This document shows, in pieces, positions 26,771-34,430 of a stretch of DNA of 64,000 bases. This DNA is from Acidobacteriota bacterium (lineage in GTDB: Bacteria; Acidobacteriota; Terriglobia; Terriglobales; Acidobacteriaceae), in contig JAGWNX010000001.1 of NCBI GenBank assembly GCA_028872955.1, forward strand, positions 1 to 64,000, written 5' to 3'. Below the pieces are notes generated by a model. It saw only the letters and a list, made by a program, of their open reading frames with translations. It ran no database searches and was not told the origin of the DNA. The translations under genes and the position numbers were made by a program. Each line of letters opens with the position of its first letter. Position 1 is the first letter of the stretch.

Positions 26771-28624
26771 ATGAAGCTGGGCAACCAAACTCTCTCTGCG
26801 GCAGGCATGGCCGCAGCACTCGTACTGGCGGCCTGCACCCCCTGCGGCCTGGCTGCGACCCAGACCGTCAGCGACCCGCTGGCCAGCGCCGTACAGAGCG
26901 CACCGCAGGCGACACCGCAAACGGTTGAGGAACGCAGCCGGATGCTCGCCGCGCTGCTGCACGAGATATGGGAAGACCAGCTCAAACACAATCCCGAGTA
27001 CGCCTCCCAGCTGGGTGATACACGCTACAACGACCAGCTCTCGGACTACTCCGTCGCTGCCGTCAATGCGTCGCTGGCGCGGGGTGCCGAGTTCATCCAG
27101 CGACTGAGCGAGATCGACCCCACCGGGCTGAGCCGTCAGGAGCAGATCTCGCGCGACCTGATGCTGCGCTCACTCATTGACGATCAGGAGGGCGCACGCT
27201 TCAAGGAGTGGCAGATGCCCGTCACCCAGTACGCGGGTCTACAGGTCGACCTGCCCCTGCTGGTCCGCCAGTTGAGCTTCCACTCCGCCAAGGACTTCGA
27301 CGACTACATCGCGCGTCTGAAGAAGATTCCTACGGCGTTCTCGCAGGTGCGCGAGAACATGGAGCTGGGCATGGACGAAGGTCGCGTGCCCCCTGCGTAC
27401 CTGATGGACAAGGTTATCGCCCAGGCGCAGAGTGTGGCGGATGCCAAGGCCAGCGAGACGCCCTTCGCCGAGCCGCTGCAGCATCTGCCAGCCAGTCTGA
27501 CCGCCGACGAGCGCACCCGCATCCACGACGCCGTGCTCGATGCCATCGCCAACAGCGTGCAGCCCGCCTTCCGACACTTTGCCACGTTTGTGAAGGTGCA
27601 GTACCAGCCACGCTGCCGCAAAGACCCAGGCATCTGGGCCATTCCAGATGGCGACGCCTACTACGCCTTTCGCATTCGGCAAAGCACCACCACCAACCGC
27701 AGCGCAGACGAGATTCATCAGATCGGACTGGACGAAGTGAAGCGCGACGAGGTAGAGATGCTGACTCTGGTGCATCGCCTCGGCTTTGCAGACCTTGCCA
27801 GCTTCCGTGCCGCCATGGCCACCAACCCCCGGCTCCATGCCACCAGCAGCCAACAGCTGATCGCTCTGTACCAGGGGTATGAGGACCAGATGCGCCTGAA
27901 GCTGCCGCAACTCTTCGGCCATCTGCCGCGTGCTCCCCTGCAGGTGGTGGAGATGCCGGCAGCCCTCGGCTCATCGCAGCCACCGGCCTTCTACGAAGAG
28001 GGCACCACCGACGGCAGCCGACCGGGCCGCGTCTCCGTCAACACAGTGGACTTTGAGAAACGGCTGCTGGACAACGCAGAGGCCGTTGCCTATCACGAAG
28101 GCCTGCCCGGCCATCACCTGCAGTTTGCCACGGAGCAGGAGCTGCAGGGACTGCCCGAGTTCCGCACCCACGCCTACTACACCGCCTACACTGAGGGTTG
28201 GGGGCTCTATAGCGAGCGCCTGGGCAAGGAGGTCGGCTTCTACACCGATCCCTACAGCGACTTTGGCCGGTTGGATGCCGACATGTGGCGGGCCGTGCGG
28301 CTGGTCGTGGATACCGGAGTCCACAGCAAGCGCTGGACTCGCCAGCAGATGGTGGACTACTTCCACGCACATACCGCGTTGGATGAATCTACCGTGCAGA
28401 GCGAAGTGGATCGGTACATCGCCTGGCCGGCGCAGGCGCTCGGCTACAAGCTCGGCCAACTCAAGCTGCTCGAGCTGCGCCAGCGTGCTGCCACCGCGCT
28501 GGGCGCTAAGTTTGACCTGCGCGCCTTCCACGACGTCGTTCTGGACTCCGGAGCTCTGCCGTTGGACGTGCTCGAAGAGCAGGTCAACCAATGGATCGCT
28601 CAGCAAAACTCCGCCACCCACTAG
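26771..28624 (+). CDS. DUF885-family lipoprotein, probable metallopeptidase
   Basis: About 617 residues from ATG 26771. The signal is lipoprotein-like (AALVLAAC, Cys near residue 20). The mature protein is a DUF885 domain: an N-terminal helical region (LLHEIWEDQLKHNPEYASQLGD), PAYLMDKVIAQAQS, and near the C-terminus the zinc-like motif AYHEGLPGHHLQ followed by YTEGWGLYSERLGKE. The HEGxPGHH and EGWGLYSE pair defines the family and is metallopeptidase-like. It is thought to act on peptides outside the cytoplasm, but substrates are not established. It stands 73 bases after the AAA+/Fis gene and 36 before proC. Confidence 0.9.
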   Translation: MKLGNQTLSAAGMAAALVLAACTPCGLAATQTVSDPLASAVQSAPQATPQTVEERSRMLAALLHEIWEDQLKHNPEYASQLGDTRYNDQLSDYSVAAVNASLARGAEFIQRLSEIDPTGLSRQEQISRDLMLRSLIDDQEGARFKEWQMPVTQYAGLQVDLPLLVRQLSFHSAKDFDDYIARLKKIPTAFSQVRENMELGMDEGRVPPAYLMDKVIAQAQSVADAKASETPFAEPLQHLPASLTADERTRIHDAVLDAIANSVQPAFRHFATFVKVQYQPRCRKDPGIWAIPDGDAYYAFRIRQSTTTNRSADEIHQIGLDEVKRDEVEMLTLVHRLGFADLASFRAAMATNPRLHATSSQQLIALYQGYEDQMRLKLPQLFGHLPRAPLQVVEMPAALGSSQPPAFYEEGTTDGSRPGRVSVNTVDFEKRLLDNAEAVAYHEGLPGHHLQFATEQELQGLPEFRTHAYYTAYTEGWGLYSERLGKEVGFYTDPYSDFGRLDADMWRAVRLVVDTGVHSKRWTRQQMVDYFHAHTALDESTVQSEVDRYIAWPAQALGYKLGQLKLLELRQRAATALGAKFDLRAFHDVVLDSGALPLDVLEEQVNQWIAQQNSATH

Positions 28625-28660
28625 CTTTGTCTGCACCACGATTCTGGTAGCCTTTAAGGC

Positions 28661-29521
28661 ATGAGTGAAGAGACGATCGTCATTCCTGTCACGGAGCCCT
28701 CGGCCGCTATGCCCGGCCTGAAGGTCGCCATCATTGGCGCCGGTAAGATGGGCGGCATCCTGTTGCAGGCATTCCTGAAGAACAACCTGGTGGGCCCGGA
28801 GCAGATCTTTGCCACCGTCCAGCATGCGGACCGCGCCCTGGCGCTCTCCGTGCAGTTCGGCGTCGAGGTCACAACCGACAACCTCGCGGCAGCCGAGCAG
28901 GCCGACGTCATCCTGCTGGGCGTCAAGCCCATCCAGGTGCCGGATCTGATGGCGCAGATTCGCCCGGCACTGAATCCCGATAAAGTCATCGTCTCCATCG
29001 CGGCCTCGGTCAAGACGCGCAGTATTGAGGACGCCGCAGGCTGCGATCTTGCCGTCATCCGCGCCATGCCCAACACCCCGGCGATGATCGCCGCCGGCGT
29101 TACGGCGCTGTGCGGTGGCCGCTTCGTCACCACGCAGCAGATGGCTATCGCGCAACGCATCTTCCAGACCGTCGGCCGCACCGTCGTAGTCGATGAGAAG
29201 CACATGGATGCCGTCACTGGCCTCTCAGGCTCCGGCCCGGCGTTTCTATACATCATTATTGAGGCGCTGGCTGAGGCGGGCGTCAACGTCGGCCTGCCGC
29301 GCGACATCGCCACCTTGTTGGCAGCGCAGACCACGCTGGGCTCGGCACGCATGGTGCTGGAGACCGGCTATCACCCGGCGCTGCTGAAGGACGCCGTCAC
29401 CACACCGGCAGGCTGCACCGTCGATGGCATCCTGGAGCTGGAAGAGGGTGGTCTCCGCGTCACCCTCATCAAAGCTGTCAAGCGTGCCACCATCCGCGCG
29501 CGCGAACTGGCGGACGGCTAG
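28661..29521 (+). CDS. proC: Pyrroline-5-carboxylate reductase
   Basis: Last step of proline synthesis, reducing P5C with NAD(P)H; 286 residues. After about 20 extra N-terminal residues comes the Rossmann motif VAIIGAGKMGGILL. Next are VILLGVKPIQVPDLM, RAMPNTPAMIAAGVTAL and the family signature GLSGSGPAFLYIIIEALAEAG, then TPAGCTVDGILELE. It is preceded closely by the DUF885 gene and followed by the haem A synthase gene on the same strand. Confidence 0.97.
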   Translation: MSEETIVIPVTEPSAAMPGLKVAIIGAGKMGGILLQAFLKNNLVGPEQIFATVQHADRALALSVQFGVEVTTDNLAAAEQADVILLGVKPIQVPDLMAQIRPALNPDKVIVSIAASVKTRSIEDAAGCDLAVIRAMPNTPAMIAAGVTALCGGRFVTTQQMAIAQRIFQTVGRTVVVDEKHMDAVTGLSGSGPAFLYIIIEALAEAGVNVGLPRDIATLLAAQTTLGSARMVLETGYHPALLKDAVTTPAGCTVDGILELEEGGLRVTLIKAVKRATIRARELADG

Positions 29522-29581
29522 TCCGCCGCATTCACACCGCAGCGCCACCCCGGTGTGGCGCAAACGAGTTGGGAGCTATCT

Positions 29582-30535
29582 GTGAGCACCACCGTCGCAA
29601 CAAAGTCGAGCCCCGTGCGCAGCACCAGTACCGCGCTGGCCTGGTTTGCCTGGGCGACGCTTGGCTTCATGATCCTGGTCGTGCTGTGGGGCGCGGTGGT
29701 GCGTGCCACCGGCTCCGGTGCCGGCTGTGGCGACAACTGGCCGCTGTGCAACGGAGATTTTGTCCCCCACCATCCGCGCCTGGCAACCATCATCGAGTTC
29801 ACCCACCGCTCCATGACCGGCATCTGCACAGCGATGGTGCTGGCCCTTGCTGCCTGGACCTTTGCCACCACCACGCCACGCCATCGCGCCCGCCGCGCCG
29901 TGGTCTGGTCCATGGTGCTGCTGGTCACGGAGGCTCTGCTGGGGGCGCTGCTGGTGCTGCGCGGCTATGTGGAGAAGAACGCTTCGCTGGCTCGTGTGGC
30001 GGCACAGGTGGTGCACTTCACCAACACCTTCATGCTGCTGGCCGCGCTTAGCCTGACGGCCTGGTTCCTGAGCCGGCGCAACCCGGGCGTCAGGCCCGAC
30101 AGTGCCAGGCCCTGCAGTGCCGGGGCCCGCCGCGCCGTGCTGCTGGCAGCCGCAGCCACCGTCGTGATGGGGGCGACCGGCTCCCTGGCCGCGCTGGCAG
30201 ACACCATCTTCCCCTCGGCCTCCCTGGCCGAAGCCCTGGCCCGCGACTTTGCCGCCAGCTCGCCCATGCTCATCCGCATGCGCTGGATCCATCCCGCAGC
30301 GGCGCTGCTGGGCGTGGCCAGTGTCCTGTACCTGGTTGCGGAGGTGCGCAGCCGCATGAGCCTGGCTGTGGCCGGCTTTCTGCTGCTGCAACTGCTCATC
30401 GGCCTGGGCGACCTGCTGAGCCTGGCTTCCACCACCATGCAGGTGCTGCACCTGCTGGGGGCAGATCTCTTCTGGGTGGCGCTGGTCGGGCTCGCGGGCG
30501 AGATCCTGTGGCCTGATACCCTCGCAAGCGCCTGA
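29582..30535 (+). CDS. ctaA: Haem A synthase (COX15/CtaA)
   Basis: Membrane enzyme that oxidises the C8 methyl of haem O to give haem A for cytochrome oxidase; about 317 residues with eight predicted helices. Motifs are WGAVVRATGSGAGCGDNWPLCNG (with the conserved cysteine pair), EFTHRSMTG with a haem-ligand His, VVHFTNTFMLL with a second, and RMRWIHPAAALLG and QVLHLLGAD later. I prefer GTG 29582 because TTGGGAG precedes it at a proper distance; GTG 29555 is in frame upstream. No other oxidase genes are nearby. Confidence 0.92.
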   Translation: MSTTVATKSSPVRSTSTALAWFAWATLGFMILVVLWGAVVRATGSGAGCGDNWPLCNGDFVPHHPRLATIIEFTHRSMTGICTAMVLALAAWTFATTTPRHRARRAVVWSMVLLVTEALLGALLVLRGYVEKNASLARVAAQVVHFTNTFMLLAALSLTAWFLSRRNPGVRPDSARPCSAGARRAVLLAAAATVVMGATGSLAALADTIFPSASLAEALARDFAASSPMLIRMRWIHPAAALLGVASVLYLVAEVRSRMSLAVAGFLLLQLLIGLGDLLSLASTTMQVLHLLGADLFWVALVGLAGEILWPDTLASA

Positions 30536-30627
30536 CCTTCCCGCCTCGCGGGCAGCGCCCCGCTTCGCCGCGCCAATGCTGCCCTTCCCCGCTGCAACGG
30601 CCCCCCTCAAACCCAACGCACCTACTA

Positions 30628-30635
30628 AAGCGCTT
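30628..30635. promoter_or_regulatory. Candidate LacI-family operator (AAGCGCTT)
   Basis: Perfect palindrome AAGCGCTT, matching the LacI-family core AANCGNTT, in the 263-base gap before the SSS symporter gene, about 165 bases upstream of its start. Confidence 0.35.
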
Positions 30636-30740
30636 AATCGTCGATTTTTAAGCAGCGTATGCTGGCTGGTTTGCGATATAGTTGCACCGGCCACAGCAGC
30701 ACACTTCTGCGGGGCTCGACGAGAGCCCGGGCTGCGGTCA

Positions 30741-30782
30741 AAACGTTGTGGTATGAATGTAAGAGAAAGGGCGTAAACGTTT
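30741..30782. promoter_or_regulatory. Pair of candidate LacI-family operators
   Basis: Two copies of AAACGTT lie at 30741-30747 and 30775-30781. The second is the perfect palindrome AAACGTTT, again of the AANCGNTT type. Their CG centres are 35 bases apart, and the second ends 16 bases before the TTG start of the symporter. A repressor bound here would cover the ribosome site and the likely transcription start. The regulator itself is not in the window. Confidence 0.45.
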
Positions 30783-30798
30783 TCTGGAGACAGACCGT

Positions 30799-32550
30799 TT
30801 GCGGGTCATCCGAACTATGCAGTTTTCCCCTCTGCTGCTGCTCTTCGCCGGGAAGCAACTCACCACCCTGTCGGGCGTCGACATCCTGATCCTGGTGCTC
30901 TACTTCGCCCTGGTGGTCTTTATCGGCTTCTACGCCAAGGGCAAAGCCAACACCAGCGAAGACTTCTTCCTGGCAGGACGCGAGATGACCGCGTGGATCG
31001 CCGGCCTCAGCTTCGTCTCCGCCAACCTGGGTTCCCTGGAACTGATGGGCTGGGCAGGATCGGCCTACCAGTACGGCATCCTGGCCGCGCACTGGTACTG
31101 GATCGGCGCAATCCCGGCAATGCTCTTCCTGGGCATTGTGATGATGCCCTTCTACTACATCTCCAAGACGCACTCCGTACCCGGCTATCTGCATCTGCGC
31201 TTTGGCAACGGCGCACGGGCCGTCTCGGCCATCTCCTTCGGCCTCATGACCATCCTGATGAGTGGCGTCAACATGTACGCCATGGCCGTCGTCATGCAGA
31301 CCATTCTGGGCTGGAATATCACCTTCAGCATCTGGGTAGGCGCCGGTACCGTGGCTCTCTACGTCATGCTGGGTGGCCTGCGTTCGGCCATCATCAATGA
31401 GGTGCTGCAGTTTGTCCTCATCTGGGCGGGCGCCGCGATGATCCCCATCCTCGGCCTGATCGAGGCCGGCAGCTGGAGCAATCTCAAGAAGCAGATCGCC
31501 ATCAACGTTGGCAATGGCGACTACACCCACATGTGGCGCACGCTCGGCCACTTCAGCTCCAACCCCATGGGCGTCCACTGGACCGGCATCGTCTTCGGCC
31601 TCGGCTTCGTCATCAGCTTCGGCTACTGGACCACAGACTTCCTGGTGGTGCAGCGCGTGCTGAGCGCGAACAACCTGCGCGCAGCCAAGCTGGCTCCCAT
31701 CATTGGTGCGGCCTTCAAGATGGCGGTGCCACTCATCGTCATTGTGCCCGGACTGCTGGCGCTGGCGGTGCTGAAGAATCCTGACGGCAGCGTGATGCAC
31801 CTGGTGGCCAGCAACATCGCCAAAGGCAACCCCGGCATGCACACGTACGACGAGGTGCTGCCGCTCATGCTCATCCGCTACTGCGGGCCCGGCCTGCTGG
31901 GCATGGGCATCACGGCACTGGTCGCCGGCTTTATGAGCGGAATGGCGGGCAACGTCAGCGCCTTCTCCACCGTATGGACCTATGACATCTACGGCGCCTA
32001 TCTGAACAAGAAGGCCAGCGACTCGCACTACGTCGCCATGGGCCGCTGGTCTACCGTCATCGGCATGCTCATCTCCATCATGACGGCCTACCTGGTGATG
32101 AACGCCAACAGCATCATGGACTACGTGCAGGCGCTGTTCAGCTTCTTCGTTGCGCCGCTGTTCGGCACCGTGATCCTGGGCATGCTGTGGAAGCGCGCGA
32201 CCAAGGCGGGCGGCTTCTGGGGTCTGCTGGCTGGCACGGCGTCCTCCATCGGCATGTTTGTGTGGGTGCAGACTACGCCCTCGGCTCTGCGCTACATCGC
32301 CATGAGCCCCGATGCCAAGCCGATGGCCGAGAACCTGTATCGCGCGCTGTGGAGCTGGCTGATCTGCGTCATCGTCACCGTAGCGGTCAGTCTGGTCACC
32401 CGGGCGACACCGGAGGCGGAGCTGGCCAACCTTGTCTACGGCGTAACGCCGCTGCCCGATGATGGCTCGAAGACGCTGTGGGAGAAGCCACTCTTCTGGG
32501 CTGTTGTGGTCATCACCGTCTTCTTCATCCTGAACCTCATCTTCTTCTAA
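30799..32550 (+). CDS. Sodium:solute symporter (SSS family), probably sugar
   Basis: About 583 residues with 13-14 helices. The family core is clear: LYFALVVFIGFYAKGK, SEDFFLAGREMTAWIAGLSF, SANLGSLELMGWAGSAYQYG, and GGLRSAIINEVLQFVLIW. The sodium-site region GLGFVISFGYWTTDFLVVQR and VAGFMSGMAGNVSAFSTVWT follow. The subgroup resembles SGLT/myo-inositol-type carriers. TTG 30799 is preceded by GGAGA at eight bases; ATG 30817 is the alternative. The isomerase gene downstream suggests a monosaccharide substrate, possibly fucose or a related deoxysugar; this is inferred from context. It is the first gene of a three-gene operon. Confidence 0.92.
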   Translation: MRVIRTMQFSPLLLLFAGKQLTTLSGVDILILVLYFALVVFIGFYAKGKANTSEDFFLAGREMTAWIAGLSFVSANLGSLELMGWAGSAYQYGILAAHWYWIGAIPAMLFLGIVMMPFYYISKTHSVPGYLHLRFGNGARAVSAISFGLMTILMSGVNMYAMAVVMQTILGWNITFSIWVGAGTVALYVMLGGLRSAIINEVLQFVLIWAGAAMIPILGLIEAGSWSNLKKQIAINVGNGDYTHMWRTLGHFSSNPMGVHWTGIVFGLGFVISFGYWTTDFLVVQRVLSANNLRAAKLAPIIGAAFKMAVPLIVIVPGLLALAVLKNPDGSVMHLVASNIAKGNPGMHTYDEVLPLMLIRYCGPGLLGMGITALVAGFMSGMAGNVSAFSTVWTYDIYGAYLNKKASDSHYVAMGRWSTVIGMLISIMTAYLVMNANSIMDYVQALFSFFVAPLFGTVILGMLWKRATKAGGFWGLLAGTASSIGMFVWVQTTPSALRYIAMSPDAKPMAENLYRALWSWLICVIVTVAVSLVTRATPEAELANLVYGVTPLPDDGSKTLWEKPLFWAVVVITVFFILNLIFF

Positions 32551-32580
32551 ACGAGGCCGCGAACCTCAGGAGTAATAACG

Positions 32581-32790
32581 ATGTCTGACAATAGAGAGAT
32601 CTCAATCTGGTTCTTCTGCGGCATTCTGATGTTGGCCTACGGAGCCGTGCTCGTGCTGACCGGCCTCTTCGAGCTGCACAACCCGCCCCCCACGGTGCTG
32701 GCGGAGCTGCACCCAACCTTGTGGTGGGGCGTGCTGTTGTCGGTGCTCGGCGGCTTCTACACCATTCGCTTCCGCCCCGGCAAGGCGTAG
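32581..32790 (+). CDS. Small two-helix membrane protein
   Basis: 69 residues: a short polar start (MSDNREIS), helix 1 (WFFCGILMLAYGAVLVLTGLFEL), a Pro-rich loop (HNPPPTVLAELHP) and helix 2 (WWGVLLSVLGGFYTIRF), ending in basic residues. It sits 30 bases after the symporter with an AGGAG ribosome site, so it is surely co-translated. I do not know a named family. Its position between transporter and isomerase suggests an accessory subunit or a co-regulated membrane factor. Confidence 0.8.
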   Translation: MSDNREISIWFFCGILMLAYGAVLVLTGLFELHNPPPTVLAELHPTLWWGVLLSVLGGFYTIRFRPGKA

Positions 32791-32894
32791 CGCAGGGGCC
32801 TAGAGTTTCGCTATCCAAAGTGACGGGAGCTGTTCGTCCCGGCATCAACCAAAGCTACTGATCGTAAAGAGCCCGAACGGGCGTATGGAGTGTT

Positions 32895-34307
32895 ATGGCA
32901 AAGCAGATGACAATGGGCGTACTTGTAGGCAACCGCGGCTTCTTCCCCAGCCACCTGGCAACCAGTGGCCGGCTGGAGATGATCGCCGCGCTGGAGGCGG
33001 CAGGCATCAAGCCCATCGTCCTCTCGCCCGAACAGACCGCGCACGGTGCCGTGGAGACCTACGACGACGCAAAGAAGTGTGCCGCACTGTTCAAGGCGCA
33101 CGAGCACGAGATCGACGGCATCATCATCACGCTGCCAAACTTCGGTGAGGAGCGTGGCCTGGCAGATGCGCTGCGCCTGGCCAACCTGAAGGTGCCGGTG
33201 CTCATCCAGGCAACGCCAGATCACTCCAGCAAGATGTCCATCGCCTACCGCCGCGACAGCTTCTGCGGCAAGATGTCGATCTGCAACAACCTGAAGCAGT
33301 ATGGCATTCCCTACTCGCTCACGCAGCTGCATACGGAGGCTCCGGACTCGGCCGAGTTCAAGGCTGACCTCAGCTGGTTCTCGGCGGTCTGCCGCATCGT
33401 TCGCGGGCTCAAGAACGCCCGCTTCGGCGCCATCGGCGCACGCCCCACAGCCTTCAACACCGTGCGCTACTCCGAGAAGCTGCTGGAGAAGAGCGGCATT
33501 ACCGTGGAGACGCTGGACCTGAGCGAGGTGATGGGCCGCATCACCCGCATGAAGGATAACGACGACGCAGCCCAGGCCAAGATGGAGGCCATCAAGAAGT
33601 ACATCCCCGTTGGCGATACCCCCGATGCCGCCCTGCTGAAGATGGCCAAGCTCGGTGCCGTGATCGACCAGTGGATGGCCGCCAGTGCGCTGGACGTGAG
33701 CGCCGTGCAGTGCTGGACCTCCATTGAGGAGTTTCTGGGCATTGTGCCGTGCACGGTGATGAGCATGATGAGTGAGAACCTCATCCCCTCGGCCTGCGAG
33801 GTGGACATTCTGGGCACGCTCAGCATGTATGCCCTGACCCTGGCCAGCGAGACGCCCAGCGCCCTGCTGGACTGGAACAACAACTACGGCGAGAACCCGG
33901 ACAAGGCCGTCTGCTTCCACTGCAGCAACCTGCCCAAGCACTTCTTCAACGAAGGCGTGAAGATGGACTACCAGCTCATCATCGCCGGCACGGTGGGCAA
34001 GGAGAACACGCACGGCACGCTGGATGGGCGCGTCAAGGCCGGTCCCATGAGCTTTGCACGCTTCTCGACGGACGACTTCACCGGCCAGATCGCAGGCTAC
34101 GTCGGCGAGGGAACCTTTACCAACGATCCGCTGACCACCTTCGGCGGAGCCGGTGTCGTCGAGATTCCCAAGATGCAGGAGCTGCTTCGCTACATCTGCG
34201 AGAACGGCTTTGAGCACCACGTCGCCGCAAACTTCTCCAACACTGCCGCGCCGGTCTATGAGGCAGCCACCAAGTACCTGGGCTGGAAGATGCACTGGCA
34301 CAAGTAG
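32895..34307 (+). CDS. L-fucose/L-arabinose isomerase-family protein
   Basis: A 470-residue member of the FucI/AraA fold: N-terminal Rossmann-like domains (MGVLVGNRGFFPSHLATSGR, IDGIIITLPNFGEERGLADA) and a C-terminal beta-rich part. Candidate metal and substrate positions are in WTSIEEFLGIVPC, SACEVDILGTLSMYAL, CFHCSNLPKHFF and the C-terminal GFEHHVA, which follow the Glu/Asp/His arrangement of these Mn2+ isomerases. It is shorter than E. coli FucI (about 590) and belongs to a shorter relative often annotated simply as fucose isomerase, so the exact sugar is open. It follows the symporter and small membrane gene and ends at a clear terminator. Confidence 0.85.
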   Translation: MAKQMTMGVLVGNRGFFPSHLATSGRLEMIAALEAAGIKPIVLSPEQTAHGAVETYDDAKKCAALFKAHEHEIDGIIITLPNFGEERGLADALRLANLKVPVLIQATPDHSSKMSIAYRRDSFCGKMSICNNLKQYGIPYSLTQLHTEAPDSAEFKADLSWFSAVCRIVRGLKNARFGAIGARPTAFNTVRYSEKLLEKSGITVETLDLSEVMGRITRMKDNDDAAQAKMEAIKKYIPVGDTPDAALLKMAKLGAVIDQWMAASALDVSAVQCWTSIEEFLGIVPCTVMSMMSENLIPSACEVDILGTLSMYALTLASETPSALLDWNNNYGENPDKAVCFHCSNLPKHFFNEGVKMDYQLIIAGTVGKENTHGTLDGRVKAGPMSFARFSTDDFTGQIAGYVGEGTFTNDPLTTFGGAGVVEIPKMQELLRYICENGFEHHVAANFSNTAAPVYEAATKYLGWKMHWHK

Positions 34308-34331
34308 CCCCGACGACTCGACCGGTACGAC

Positions 34332-34367
34332 AACGAGCAACTCCGCCAGGGGTTGCTCGTTCTCTTT
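34332..34367 (+). terminator. Rho-independent terminator of the symporter-isomerase operon
   Basis: A perfect 10-bp stem (AACGAGCAAC / GTTGCTCGTT) with a 10-base loop, followed by CTCTTT, lies 24 bases after the isomerase stop and before the ppk promoter region. Confidence 0.8.
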
Positions 34368-34430
34368 CCGGGGCACAATCCGTACACTGTTATCGGATAT
34401 TTACATCGGTTGCGTAGGTTGGAGAGGCGT

